Positions 1 to 10,205 of a DNA stretch of 64,000 bases are shown here, in pieces. The first letter of the stretch is position 1. Every line of letters starts with the position of its first letter. The DNA lies in NCBI GenBank assembly GCA_030600585.1, contig JAUVLU010000006.1, positions 1 to 64,000 of the forward strand, in the 5' to 3' direction. The translations under genes were made by a program, and so were the position numbers. Source of the DNA: Candidatus Cloacimonadota bacterium. Lineage in GTDB: Bacteria > Cloacimonadota > Cloacimonadia > Cloacimonadales > TCS61. Below the pieces are notes generated by a model. That model made no database searches and had not been told where the DNA came from. It saw only the letters and a program-made list of their open reading frames with translations.

Positions 1-957
1 GTCAATTACAATCATATCAGAACTTGCACCGGCAAATTTTAAACTTTTATCAACTAATTCAAGATGGTCTGGTTCTGTGTCAAGAAGACCTAAATCAATA
101 ATTGCTCGGTATGATGTTTCTCCAATATTAGTTTGGTCAAATTCAAAACTTTCACCTTCCACATTTGTCCCAAACTCACCTATAGGAACAATTGGTTTTT
201 CAATTAATTCGATTATTTCAGAATACAGACTAAATACATCAGAGTGCATTTTTTTGAATTTTGTATTATTATAAACATCTGTTCCAAGAAATAATGTTTC
301 ACCTACTCTAAAATGATTAATTCCTTTTGGTAAAAGATTTTGAAAAATCAAAGGTATTGTTACGGAAGAACCACCTGAAACATATGGAATTTGCTTGTTA
401 AATTTTGCTTCAATTAACTGTTCATATAAACTTAACTGAATTAATTTATCGTGATTTGGCAAAACGCCATACAAACAAGATAAGTTCGCACCAATTCCTA
501 TAACTTTAATGTTTTCTAATTTAAAAATTTTTTCATAGAAATCTATGAAGTCTTCACCTAATACACCCTCTCGAAGTTCTCCTAACTCAATCATTATTAT
601 GATTTTGTGAGTTTTATTTTGCTTTTTGGCTTCTTTCGATAAAAGTTTAATAGTTTCAATTTGAGTGTTCATACTGATATCTGCATATTTTACAACACTT
701 GATATTGAGCGTTTTGCAGGTGGTTTAATATAGATTGTTTCAATTTTCGGATTAATTAATTTAATCTCTTTCAAGTTTGACACACGAGAGTCGCATATTT
801 GATTTATGTCAAATTTTAACAATTCCGTTAAATATTTTTTATTACCACTTAACATTTTTGACACAATAGACCATTCTATACTATTCTTTTTAAAAATAGT
901 ATTAAGATAATCAAAGTTTGATTTTAATTTTTTAATATCTAATGTTATAAAAGCCAT
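1..957 (-). CDS. Alanine/ornithine racemase family PLP-dependent protein (partial, C-terminus beyond window start)
   Basis: Minus-strand frame stays open from ATG at 957 to window edge; translation (e.g. GASSDMIVID, GETLFLGTD, ELREGVL) parallels the complete paralog at 49590-50693; TAATG overlap with upstream GNAT. Confidence 0.8.
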   Translation of the reverse strand, partial: MAFITLDIKKLKSNFDYLNTIFKKNSIEWSIVSKMLSGNKKYLTELLKFDINQICDSRVSNLKEIKLINPKIETIYIKPPAKRSISSVVKYADISMNTQIETIKLLSKEAKKQNKTHKIIIMIELGELREGVLGEDFIDFYEKIFKLENIKVIGIGANLSCLYGVLPNHDKLIQLSLYEQLIEAKFNKQIPYVSGGSSVTIPLIFQNLLPKGINHFRVGETLFLGTDVYNNTKFKKMHSDVFSLYSEIIELIEKPIVPIGEFGTNVEGESFEFDQTNIGETSYRAIIDLGLLDTEPDHLELVDKSLKFAGASSDMIVID

Positions 958-1403
958 TATCTCTCCTTTTTATATCGCATTTCAATATATTTGCTGCTAA
1001 ATCCAACTTTTTCATATAAAAATCTTGCTGGATTATCGGGTTCTACGTGTAGTGCAATATCACCTTCTGTTAATTTTATTGTTTTTTTCATTAATTGTTT
1101 TCCAACACCTTTTCCCCTATGGTCTTTATGTGTTGCTATGTAAACCAATATATTTTCAGGAATATAGTCTTTCATTCCTGTTTGATTTATAACTACTGCA
1201 CCTATAATCTCTGTATTATTTTTTGCTATTAAAACAAAACCGCCAAAAGATGAATGTTCTCGTAAAGAAAAATCAATAGCTTTTTCAATATCTGCCTTTG
1301 GGTCACCGTACTCTTGCAAATTCTCAAATAAAAAATTAATAATCTCTTGCTTTTCTTCTAAACTCGGTTTGTTTGTAGCATTAAATACTTTCATTTCAAT
1401 CAT
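957..1403 (-). CDS. GNAT family N-acetyltransferase
   Basis: ORF 148 aa with GNAT core (VYIATHKDHRGKGVGKQLMKKTIKL ... NPARFLYEKVGF). Confidence 0.85.
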   Translation of the reverse strand: MIEMKVFNATNKPSLEEKQEIINFLFENLQEYGDPKADIEKAIDFSLREHSSFGGFVLIAKNNTEIIGAVVINQTGMKDYIPENILVYIATHKDHRGKGVGKQLMKKTIKLTEGDIALHVEPDNPARFLYEKVGFSSKYIEMRYKKER

Positions 1404-1467
1404 AAAAATAATTTCCTCTTCCTTAACATCATCGTAAATCCTAATTTGATTAATGATAACTTAAGTG

Positions 1468-1980
1468 TCAATCACAAAATACTGATCTCGGATTTTCTAT
1501 CTGTTCCTTTATTATCTTCATTACTTCTTCCGGATTTCTGGTTGAAAACACAAACTTTTTAAACCTGCCTTTCTTCAATGAGAGGACAATGCGTGATCCT
1601 CCAATAACATTGTACACTAATCTCCATTTTCCCTTAACTTGTGCCATGCGGATGCCCCAGCCTCCATATTTGAATGTTGAAACATCGTCTAAATAACAGA
1701 TCTCAATATTTTCCCAGAGAATTGAATGTTTAATAATTCCATAACCAACGGAGAAATATCTGGACGTCATCCTGATTGTAAGTATACTAAAATTAATCAT
1801 CACTCCCCAAAATAACAGAAACATAAACATATAAAACCAGTTTGGAGCAGGATTAGTTCCGATCGGTCCTACCAAAATCTGATAGAACAATAGAAAAAGA
1901 AAGATAGCTATAAAAACGATTAATATAACCACTGTCCATTTCGAGAATATTTTTTCTTCATAGAAATCTTTTGTTTGCAT
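1468..1980 (-). CDS. Hypothetical membrane protein, two N-terminal TM segments (possibly PH-like)
   Basis: ORF 170 aa; hydrophobic segments then soluble beta-rich tail. Confidence 0.55.
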   Translation of the reverse strand: MQTKDFYEEKIFSKWTVVILIVFIAIFLFLLFYQILVGPIGTNPAPNWFYMFMFLLFWGVMINFSILTIRMTSRYFSVGYGIIKHSILWENIEICYLDDVSTFKYGGWGIRMAQVKGKWRLVYNVIGGSRIVLSLKKGRFKKFVFSTRNPEEVMKIIKEQIENPRSVFCD

Positions 1981-2196
1981 TTTCTACCTCTTTGTAAATC
2001 CAAGTTTGTTTAAAAGAAATTTAAGTGTCAACATAGAAATTAGTTAAACCCTCTTTAATTCCCCCTTTCCGTCTTCGTCCCAATTTTTGGGACTACACCG
2101 CGACGAGTCGAAGGGGGATGCATTTTCTCTTCTTGCTTTTCTACGTTTCCCTTTTAGGAACAGAGTTCCGTATAAAAGGGAATTGCAAGGGATTCT

Positions 2197-2240
2197 ACAC
2201 ACCCCACGGCTAAAGCCGTACCCCTCTCAAGAGGGGATTT
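2197..2240. repeat. Intergenic repeat ACACACCCCACRGCTAAAGCYGYACCCCTCTNNAGAGGGGATTT (copy 1)
   Basis: Matches 10042-10086; contains CCCCTCT/AGAGGGG and GGCT/AGCC hairpins. Confidence 0.75.
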
Positions 2241-3582
2241 AACTAACCAACTTCTCAATCGCATCCATGCAGATATTCTCAGATCTCTCAGCCGTTTCAC
2301 TTTCTACATAAACCCGGATGATCGGCTCAGTTCCGCTTTTACGAATATGTATCCAGAATTTATCTCCCAGAATTTTAATTCCATCGGTTGTATCTAATTG
2401 ATAGTCAGAAAATATTTCAGGAACTTTCTGCATTATCGAGTCGAGTTTTGAGGGATCGACTTTAATTTTATTTTTGGCAAAGTAGTATTTTGGAATCTGA
2501 TCGGCAAGCTCGGAAACAGTTTTTCCGCTTTCTGCCAGATACGCCAGAATTACCGCCATTCCGGCTGGAGCATCTCTTGTAAAATGGACTTCCGGGCAGA
2601 TAACTCCACCATTTCCTTCTCCGCCAACAGGACTATTTATCTCCATCATTTTTTTTCCAACATTAATTTCGCCAACTTTAGTTCGATGCACATTTACGCC
2701 AAAATATGCAGCAATATCTTCCGAAGCCATCGAAGATGAAAGATTTGTAACGACATCTCCTTTTACTTTGGATAGAATGAATTTCTCAGAAAGCAAAAGT
2801 GAGAATTCTTCACCGATGCAATTTCCGTTTTCATCAACTATTGCCAGTCTGTCCACATCGGGATCGGTAGCAAAACCAATGTCAGCTTTATGTTCCTTAA
2901 CTGCATTTTCTAATTGCTTCAAATTTTTATTCAGCGGTTCGGGAGTGTGCGCAAAAATTCCAGTTGGTTCACTATTCAGTTCGATAACTTCACAGCCGAG
3001 TTCTTTCAATAATCTTGGTGAGATCAAGCCACCAGCTCCATTTACGGAATCGATTACAACCTTGAAATTCTTTGCTTTGATCTTTTTAATATTCAAATAT
3101 GAAATATTCATGATTCTTGCAATATGACGCTCGGCAGCATTATTATCTTGAGTTAATTTCCCAATTTTATCCCAACCGATATAATCGACTTCATTTTGGA
3201 AAGACGAAACAAGTTTAGAAGCATTTTCAGGGAAGAGGAACATTCCGTTTTCTGCAACGAATTTCATAGCATTCCATTCGGCTGAATTGTGAGATGCGGT
3301 AATAGAAATTCCTCCGCAAGCATCGCTCTCTTCCACTGCCAACAAAACGGTTGGAGTGGATACAACGCCAATATCGATAACATCGCAGCCAACCGACATC
3401 AAACCGGCAGTAACCGCATTGAACATTGCCTGACCTGTAACGCGTGAGTCACGACCTACGATTATTTTTCCACGACCCGAAAATATACCAAAATGTGCAG
3501 CGTATTTCATTGCGATCTCAGGTGTTAGGCTTTCACCGTAAATTCCTCGTATTCCTGAGACGCTTATCATTAATTTACTCAT
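2239..3582 (-). CDS. glmM: Phosphoglucosamine mutase / phosphomannomutase family
   Basis: GIRGIYGESLTPE, TASHNSAEWNAMKF phosphoserine loop, DPDVDRLAIVDENG, RKSGTEPIIRVYVES; start set at ATG 3582 after AAGGAG (ORF extends to 3618). Confidence 0.9.
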   Translation of the reverse strand: MSKLMISVSGIRGIYGESLTPEIAMKYAAHFGIFSGRGKIIVGRDSRVTGQAMFNAVTAGLMSVGCDVIDIGVVSTPTVLLAVEESDACGGISITASHNSAEWNAMKFVAENGMFLFPENASKLVSSFQNEVDYIGWDKIGKLTQDNNAAERHIARIMNISYLNIKKIKAKNFKVVIDSVNGAGGLISPRLLKELGCEVIELNSEPTGIFAHTPEPLNKNLKQLENAVKEHKADIGFATDPDVDRLAIVDENGNCIGEEFSLLLSEKFILSKVKGDVVTNLSSSMASEDIAAYFGVNVHRTKVGEINVGKKMMEINSPVGGEGNGGVICPEVHFTRDAPAGMAVILAYLAESGKTVSELADQIPKYYFAKNKIKVDPSKLDSIMQKVPEIFSDYQLDTTDGIKILGDKFWIHIRKSGTEPIIRVYVESETAERSENICMDAIEKLVS

Positions 3583-3744
3583 ATTTATTTTCTCCTTAAT
3601 TTTTTTTATCTTGTTCACAAGTTGAACTTGTGAACATAATTGAAAGCGAAGTTTAACTTCGCATCCATTTGCATTACGGAGTGTCCCGATAAAACGGGAT
3701 AACGAGAATAATGTTTGCGAAACAGGGATTTTGCATCACTTTAG

Positions 3745-3772
3745 CGTTCCCAAAGAGGGCTTTGGGAACGAG
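3745..3772. repeat. Palindromic repeat CGTTCCCAAAGAGGGCTTTGGGAACGAG (copy 1)
   Basis: 28-nt string exactly repeated at 7157. Confidence 0.85.
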
Positions 3773-3830
3773 CAACAATCTTCTTGCTTTTCTTATGTTC
3801 TCCTTTGAATCAAAGGAGACAGCAGAGGAT

Positions 3831-6800
3831 TCAAACCCTCACTTCCACAAACTTTGTTTCCACTCTATATTTTTCTCTCACAACTACAGGCAACTTCTCT
3901 ATAATCGCTTTATATCTGTCAAGCTGCTCTTCATCAAACTTATATCCTGTCTTATAATCTACTATCAGAATCTCTTTATTATGTGTATCGATCATTAAGC
4001 GATCAATGCGATATTCTTTGTTAACATCAAAGATCGAAAATTCATTAAATATTTTATCCCAATTATCTTTATTGAAGAATTTACTATTCTCATTTATGAA
4101 TTTATCAACTTTGGAAATGATTTTTTTCAGCTTGATAATATTCATCAAACTGCCGTATTTAGCGATAGTTTTATTAGAAGCAGCTTCCAATTCCTTTGGC
4201 TGAGCGTATTTAATATATGAGAGATATTCGTGCACAATATTACCAATGAGAACACTTTGATTTTCCAAAAATTCTTTCTTAATTTGTTCGATCTTTTTAG
4301 GCTCACATAACTTCGCATCTTTTAAGCTGAATAATTTGAATGATTCGTTAAATGAATATTCAACTTCATTAATTTTGTCGGATTCGACTGATTCTTTTGT
4401 GATCTTACCATATTCAAGTTTATGATATACAGCAGATATTTCCTGCAGATCATCAGCAAATTCATTATAAATTGTTTTTGTAATAATCTTCAGAATAGAA
4501 GAATCGTCTTTTACATCTTTTACCAATTTTTCCAAATCACCTTTTTTGTTGTAATGCAAATAAATGAATAAATTATTCTTTGCTCTGGTGAGAGCTACAT
4601 AAAGGTTGTTCAGTTCGTCACCCTGATCTCTTTTTTGCACCGATTCGATCAATAGTTGCTTTTGTGATTTTTTAAGAACTTTGTTGTAATTGAATGTGAA
4701 AGCATAATCTTCTAACTGTGTGAAATCATCGGAAAAATTATAGTATAAATTAAGACCTGCCCTGTTTCCACCTAATTTGGAAGTAACATCAAAAACAGTG
4801 AAAACCGTTTCAAATTGCAACCCTTTCGATTTATGGATTGTAAGCAATTTTATGGAATTACCAATAGTTTGTCCGATCTGCGAATATTCATCTTTTTCCG
4901 ATAATGCTCTGCAGTATTTCAGGAAGCCGAAAACATCGACTGTATATTCGTGATTTATACGTTCAAATTCTGCTGCAACTTCCAAAAACCGTTGCAGATT
5001 TTTTAGTTCTATTTCGCTGGAGAAAACCTGAATGAAACCAAATTCTTCGATTATTAGTTTGATCCTATTTATAAGTGTGCCATCACTATTTTTTATTTTA
5101 AGAAGTGAATCAAAAATATTGCTTTCAGTATTTTTTAGAAAATCATCGATTCCAGCAGAATTATTATAAGTATTCAGGATTTTCTCAAGCTCGTTCAGAT
5201 ACATCAGGACAAGATCGGAGCGTAGGAATTTGACCAATTCATAAGGATCTTCATAAACTAAGAAATTCAAAATAAATAGAATCGGTTTTATTGCTCTATA
5301 TTCGAATAATGATCCGGAAGTTTCCAGCGTATAATCGATTTCATATTCATCCAAAACTTCTGCCATATCTTTCAATTCACTATTTTTACGCATTAATATA
5401 GCCGTATCAGCAGGATTTATCGAAGCTTCTTCGATGTGTTTTAACAAAATATTCTGCACAAATTCCTGATATATTTGAGTTCTATTTATTTTATTTTGCA
5501 GTCCTTCAATTTGCTGAGTATTTCGCAGATGAACCTGTACAAATCCACCTTCAGGTTTATTGTTGCCAATATCCGAATATTGCCAATTCTGAATGGAATT
5601 TAATTGTTCGGAATGGAATAGTCTATTCAGCCAATTCACCATAACGGGTTTGCTGCGGTAAGAAGTTGTAAGGAAACCGGAATTTACTTCGGAACCCAAG
5701 ATTTTTGCAAATTCCGTTAACAATCTTCGTTCTCCGCCACGCCAACCGTAAATTGCCTGCTTTTCATCACCAACAACGATAATATTACCATATTCCTTTT
5801 GTCCAATTCCGCTTATGATCTCTTTCAGCATTGGCTTGAAGATGCTCCACTGCAAAATACTGGTATCCTGAAATTCGTCGATCAGTACAAAACGGGTATT
5901 ATAGGAAAGCTGCTCATAGAAGATGTTCAGGACGTTTCCATTATCGATGATCGAAAGTTGAGTGTCATATAAAAAGCGGAAAGTATAATAACTGATGTCG
6001 GAATGGGTGAAAATTTTATCACGAAATTTTATTTCATCATAAACTTTTAGAATTTCTGCAGCGAGAGAAATAATATTGAGCTGCTCGATAAGTGCTTTAT
6101 CATAAAAGAGGAAATCAGCTAGAGAAATCTGCATTTCTGCATATAATTCTTTTAATTCAGGATTACGAATTTTACTTCCATTCCAGAGATTTTTATTATC
6201 TAAAAGCAGCTTGAAATTATCATCTATAAATTCAGGATTTGTTAGAATATTAAATAAAATTTCAGTGAAATCAGATTTATTAAAATCCGAATTATCAAAG
6301 TATGAAATGATGCTTTTCTTAAAATCTTTTTGCAGGAGCGTACCTATCTCAGCATCTTTTTTTATAAATTCGGATTGCAGAAGTTCAATAAAATCTCGAA
6401 CACGATCTTTATATATTGAGAAAGTTTTTTCCTTTTCTTCTTCGATGTTCAAATTCTGCATTTCAGATAAATCTATAAATTCAAAGAGCCAGCGGTTTTC
6501 TATGATGTCGCTGATAAAACTTCCGAATTGGTCAAGATTACGGCGTTTTGCCTGCAAGAAGATATCAGCGAATATTTTTAATTTATCATCTTGTAAAATG
6601 TGTTCATAAATTTCAGGTAAAATTTCTTTAGTTATTTTATTATCGATCTTGAATTCCATAATGTTATGATAAGGAGCAATGATGCCGCTGAAAATCGTAT
6701 TAACAAACGAATCGATCGTGCTGATCCTCACCGCTGTTTTGTTGGTTAGCATCTTCTGATGAACTTCTTTAAGAAAAGCAATGTCCTGCCGGTTGAACTC

Positions 6801-7046
6801 GATATCGGGATTAATATCTTTTTGAAAACTGGTTTGTAATTCTATGCCTTCTTCTGTATTATCTACTATTTGAGCAAGCTGTTCGAAGATGCGTTCCCTG
6901 ATCTCGGCAGTTGCTTTTTTGGTAAATGTGATAACCAGAATTTCATCGAAATTAATGCGGTATTTTAAGATTAAATTAATAAATTCAAGAGAAAGCCGAT
7001 AAGTCTTTCCGGTTCCTGCGCTGGCACGGATCACAATTGGTTTCAT
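3831..7046 (-). CDS. addA: UvrD/RecB-like helicase with C-terminal RecB nuclease (AddA-like)
   Basis: Walker A ASAGTGKTYRLS, LIDEFQDTSILQW, GDEKQAIYGWRGGE, LTIHKSKGLQFETVF, nuclease motif ILIVDYKTGY. Confidence 0.85.
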   Translation of the reverse strand: MKPIVIRASAGTGKTYRLSLEFINLILKYRINFDEILVITFTKKATAEIRERIFEQLAQIVDNTEEGIELQTSFQKDINPDIEFNRQDIAFLKEVHQKMLTNKTAVRISTIDSFVNTIFSGIIAPYHNIMEFKIDNKITKEILPEIYEHILQDDKLKIFADIFLQAKRRNLDQFGSFISDIIENRWLFEFIDLSEMQNLNIEEEKEKTFSIYKDRVRDFIELLQSEFIKKDAEIGTLLQKDFKKSIISYFDNSDFNKSDFTEILFNILTNPEFIDDNFKLLLDNKNLWNGSKIRNPELKELYAEMQISLADFLFYDKALIEQLNIISLAAEILKVYDEIKFRDKIFTHSDISYYTFRFLYDTQLSIIDNGNVLNIFYEQLSYNTRFVLIDEFQDTSILQWSIFKPMLKEIISGIGQKEYGNIIVVGDEKQAIYGWRGGERRLLTEFAKILGSEVNSGFLTTSYRSKPVMVNWLNRLFHSEQLNSIQNWQYSDIGNNKPEGGFVQVHLRNTQQIEGLQNKINRTQIYQEFVQNILLKHIEEASINPADTAILMRKNSELKDMAEVLDEYEIDYTLETSGSLFEYRAIKPILFILNFLVYEDPYELVKFLRSDLVLMYLNELEKILNTYNNSAGIDDFLKNTESNIFDSLLKIKNSDGTLINRIKLIIEEFGFIQVFSSEIELKNLQRFLEVAAEFERINHEYTVDVFGFLKYCRALSEKDEYSQIGQTIGNSIKLLTIHKSKGLQFETVFTVFDVTSKLGGNRAGLNLYYNFSDDFTQLEDYAFTFNYNKVLKKSQKQLLIESVQKRDQGDELNNLYVALTRAKNNLFIYLHYNKKGDLEKLVKDVKDDSSILKIITKTIYNEFADDLQEISAVYHKLEYGKITKESVESDKINEVEYSFNESFKLFSLKDAKLCEPKKIEQIKKEFLENQSVLIGNIVHEYLSYIKYAQPKELEAASNKTIAKYGSLMNIIKLKKIISKVDKFINENSKFFNKDNWDKIFNEFSIFDVNKEYRIDRLMIDTHNKEILIVDYKTGYKFDEEQLDRYKAIIEKLPVVVREKYRVETKFVEVRV

Positions 7047-7156
7047 TGATATACCTCAATCTTGTTACGAATTTCAATCTCGTTACTAATTTCTGCCTGC
7101 CTGGTCGTAGTCCCGCTATTCGGGGCGAAGACTGGATTGGTAATGAATGGTCTTTT

Positions 7157-7184
7157 CGTTCCCAAAGAGGGCTTTGGGAACGAG
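7157..7184. repeat. Palindromic repeat CGTTCCCAAAGAGGGCTTTGGGAACGAG (copy 2)
   Basis: See 3745-3772. Confidence 0.85.
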
Positions 7185-7206
7185 AGGTTGAAAATTATTA
7201 TATGTC

Positions 7207-9918
7207 TCATTTTATCAACTCCGTTTTCATCTTTAAGTCGCGCCGGGTAATATCTATTTCCTCATAAGTATTTTTTCTCTCTGAAACCATAAAACCATTC
7301 TCAATAATATTTTGCAATACATCTGTTATTTCGCTCTTCATATCGAGTCTTTTGGAAATGCTTTTCATATCTTTTTGTTCAATAAAGAAAAGGTAGGAAG
7401 AAATATCATCGATCATCGATGGGGAATCTATCAAATAATAGATTAATTCGTAAAACTGCAATTGCCTGCCAAATCTTTTGAGCTTGCTATAATCTGTGTT
7501 TCCTGTTTTGAAATCGAAGATAAATTTCTGATTTTGAGTGTGAATACGCAGATCAGATCGTCCGTGAAGGTGTATCTCAAGATCATCGAGATCAAAATAT
7601 TTCTTACCCATTGTTCTAACTGTTTCAGGGAAAAGAGAGATCGGCTTATCCGATAGTTTCAAGTCATTATGCAAACGGTAGAAGAAGTTTTCAATTCCAT
7701 TTTTAAGAATTGGTACGAAGATATTAGAAAAATAATTATTCGAGAAATTATGTGGTGAAATATATTTGAAATATCGATCATATTTGATATAATGTTCCAC
7801 AGCTTGATCTACGTAAAGTTTTGTATTATGAATAAAATTGAAGCTGTTTGAATTATTTTCCAACATCCTTTTTACAACAAGATTAATGATATTGTGGGCA
7901 ATCGATCCGATTAATTTGCTGCTGAAGTCATTATTTATTTCCGGCTCTCTCGCTTTAATATTTGCTGAGTATTCCAGATAATATTCAAAAGGATTATTCT
8001 TCAATTTTTCCCAGCGGTAAAAACTCAGATTCAGTTTATTTTCGGGGAAATGTATATGTTTAAAGCTGAAAAAATCATCTGTAATTATATTTTTTTTGGG
8101 AATATCTTTATCTTCGATCAATTCTCTAAAAAGGTGTTGATGTAGCAAATTAAAATTACCGGATTCGACTTCTTCTACCAGATCCTGCATTTTTAATTCT
8201 TCCAAAAAAGAACTTATTTCAATATTTCCCTGCAAGTTTTTTCGGGTAAAAGCAGAAACATTTCTGCTGCAGGCTACAAGGCGATAAAAGTAGTATTTAT
8301 CTCTCATTGTAATATCTTCGTATGTTTTTAATCCCAATTGTTTTCTTTGATTTTCACTAAATAAGAATTGAGTATGCTTCCTATCCGGCAAAATTCCTTC
8401 TACCACATTCAAAATGAAAACTTCATTAAATTGTAAGTTACGGGTATCTTGAAGTGAGGTTACAGAAATGCGGTTACCATCTGTTTCCAGTTCATATTTA
8501 ATCTCTTTTGCTTTTAAATAATCCAGCCATAATTTAAGAAAGTTTGCAGCCGGTTCTTTTGGGAAAATATCTTTCCAATTTGTGATAAGAGAAATATCTT
8601 CGAGTGATGCAAAGTCAGATAAGGCAGTGAAGAATACTTCCACAATATTAGTTTTATCTTTATCGGGAGACAGCAAAAGATCGATGTCTATCTCATTTGT
8701 GAGAAATTTGATAAAATCTTTTAGATCGTTTACTTGCTTAAATTTCTGCAAGAAAGAGAATATTTTCTCAAAATCTTGCTTGTGTTCCTTATTATCAAAA
8801 TATTCCAGATCTATAAACTTGAAATCACGATCGACCAATTTAAAAAGAAACGTTCTGAGGTCTTCACGCCGGATTGGTTCTGCAACAAAATATTCCCAAA
8901 ATTCATCATTTACAAAAGCGTCTAACAAAGATTGCATAGATAACAGAAACGGCTTTCCATCCCTATTTATAGAATTGAAAATGTCGTGTATAATTTGGAA
9001 AAACCGGAAAATTCTGGTTGTAGAAAAATTAGATTTTGCGGGAATGGCAAATTTTTGTCTGGAAAGCAGGCTTGCATAAGGCTGACGCTCAAATTGAAAA
9101 TCGATGACAGTTTCATTATTTTCAAGATTGGAAACAAGTTGCATTATCATTTCCAGCGGCTGTGAAGATGTATATAATTTCAATTTATTTTGCACAAAAG
9201 GTTCGATATGTCTGGCATCGAAATTAGATATTGTTAGGGTATCTTCATCAAAGCATTCTTGCGGGATCTGAGAGAGAATGATTACATTTTCTTTGAATTC
9301 TTTTAGTAGTTTCTTTTCAAATTTGGTAAAGTAAAATTGGTTAACAACAACTATTTTAGAATACTCGATATTGGCAGGAAAATTATCTGTATTACGGGTG
9401 AAAAGATAATCGGTGAAATTTGTTCCATTTAAAAAATGCAGGTAATTTTCTTTAATTGTTTTCAAAAATTCAAATGTTTCTAATTGCCAGTTTCCGGCAG
9501 TTTGTTTTTGAGAAAGTATTTCGATAATATTTTCATCTGCAACCAATTCTTCTGTAATTTCTTCCCAGAATTTGAAAATATTTTGTGCAAATGCGATCGA
9601 TTGATGATAAGTATTTATTTTGAAAAATCGTTTAGCATCATCCGATAAAGACAAGTATAAAGCAAGTGTGCGTTTTTCTTCTTTCAAGATCGGTTTGTCG
9701 GAAGCAGATAAAGATTCTTTCCATTCGTCCATAGTCAGGAATTTATGCTCGGTAAAATCCCAATTTGGTTGATACAATTTCTGCGCCTTCTGTTTGCTTC
9801 TTCGAGTGGGGAAGAGCAGAAGAGTATTTTCCTCAGAAATTTCCGATAATGCGACTTCTAAAACATTCTGATCGAATGGAATAAATTTAATAAAGCTTTT
9901 ATTTAATGTTTCATTCAT
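7207..9918 (-). CDS. addB: AddB-like PD-(D/E)XK nuclease subunit
   Basis: 903 aa upstream of AddA-like gene; LLLFPTRRSKQKA, PFEYYLEYSANI, nuclease motif KFIFDFKTGNTDYSKLKRFGRQLQFYELIYYL. Confidence 0.75.
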   Translation of the reverse strand: MNETLNKSFIKFIPFDQNVLEVALSEISEENTLLLFPTRRSKQKAQKLYQPNWDFTEHKFLTMDEWKESLSASDKPILKEEKRTLALYLSLSDDAKRFFKINTYHQSIAFAQNIFKFWEEITEELVADENIIEILSQKQTAGNWQLETFEFLKTIKENYLHFLNGTNFTDYLFTRNTDNFPANIEYSKIVVVNQFYFTKFEKKLLKEFKENVIILSQIPQECFDEDTLTISNFDARHIEPFVQNKLKLYTSSQPLEMIMQLVSNLENNETVIDFQFERQPYASLLSRQKFAIPAKSNFSTTRIFRFFQIIHDIFNSINRDGKPFLLSMQSLLDAFVNDEFWEYFVAEPIRREDLRTFLFKLVDRDFKFIDLEYFDNKEHKQDFEKIFSFLQKFKQVNDLKDFIKFLTNEIDIDLLLSPDKDKTNIVEVFFTALSDFASLEDISLITNWKDIFPKEPAANFLKLWLDYLKAKEIKYELETDGNRISVTSLQDTRNLQFNEVFILNVVEGILPDRKHTQFLFSENQRKQLGLKTYEDITMRDKYYFYRLVACSRNVSAFTRKNLQGNIEISSFLEELKMQDLVEEVESGNFNLLHQHLFRELIEDKDIPKKNIITDDFFSFKHIHFPENKLNLSFYRWEKLKNNPFEYYLEYSANIKAREPEINNDFSSKLIGSIAHNIINLVVKRMLENNSNSFNFIHNTKLYVDQAVEHYIKYDRYFKYISPHNFSNNYFSNIFVPILKNGIENFFYRLHNDLKLSDKPISLFPETVRTMGKKYFDLDDLEIHLHGRSDLRIHTQNQKFIFDFKTGNTDYSKLKRFGRQLQFYELIYYLIDSPSMIDDISSYLFFIEQKDMKSISKRLDMKSEITDVLQNIIENGFMVSERKNTYEEIDITRRDLKMKTELIK

Positions 9919-10041
9919 ATATTTTTCTCAATCTCTCATTACGAAGCAGAACTACTGGTTATCAATTCTAGTTGGAACCCAATGCCAACCGTCGTAACCT
10001 ATCAAGCCGAATCCGGTAGCTGCCTGAGAAGGCGGAAGGTA

Positions 10042-10086
10042 ACACACCCCACAGCTAAAGCTGCACCCCTCTGTAGAGGGGATTTT
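10042..10086. repeat. Intergenic repeat ACACACCCCACRGCTAAAGC... (copy 2)
   Basis: See 2197-2240. Confidence 0.75.
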
Positions 10087-10205
10087 CGCAAGGTAGTCAC
10101 ACATAATTCAATAATTCACAAATTTACAAGATCATCCTTATTTCACAAAGACGGAGCTTTGTGTTACTTCACGGGGAGAAGTTCTGAAAGAGACCTTTTC
10201 AAGGT

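Noticed and set aside
2080-2180. Nested inverted repeat CCCCCTT...GTCCCAA-TTT-TTGGGAC...AAGGGGG as a riboswitch
   Set aside because: Lies downstream of the 1468-1980 start in a repeat-rich gap and resembles mini-repeat debris; no known aptamer motif recognised.
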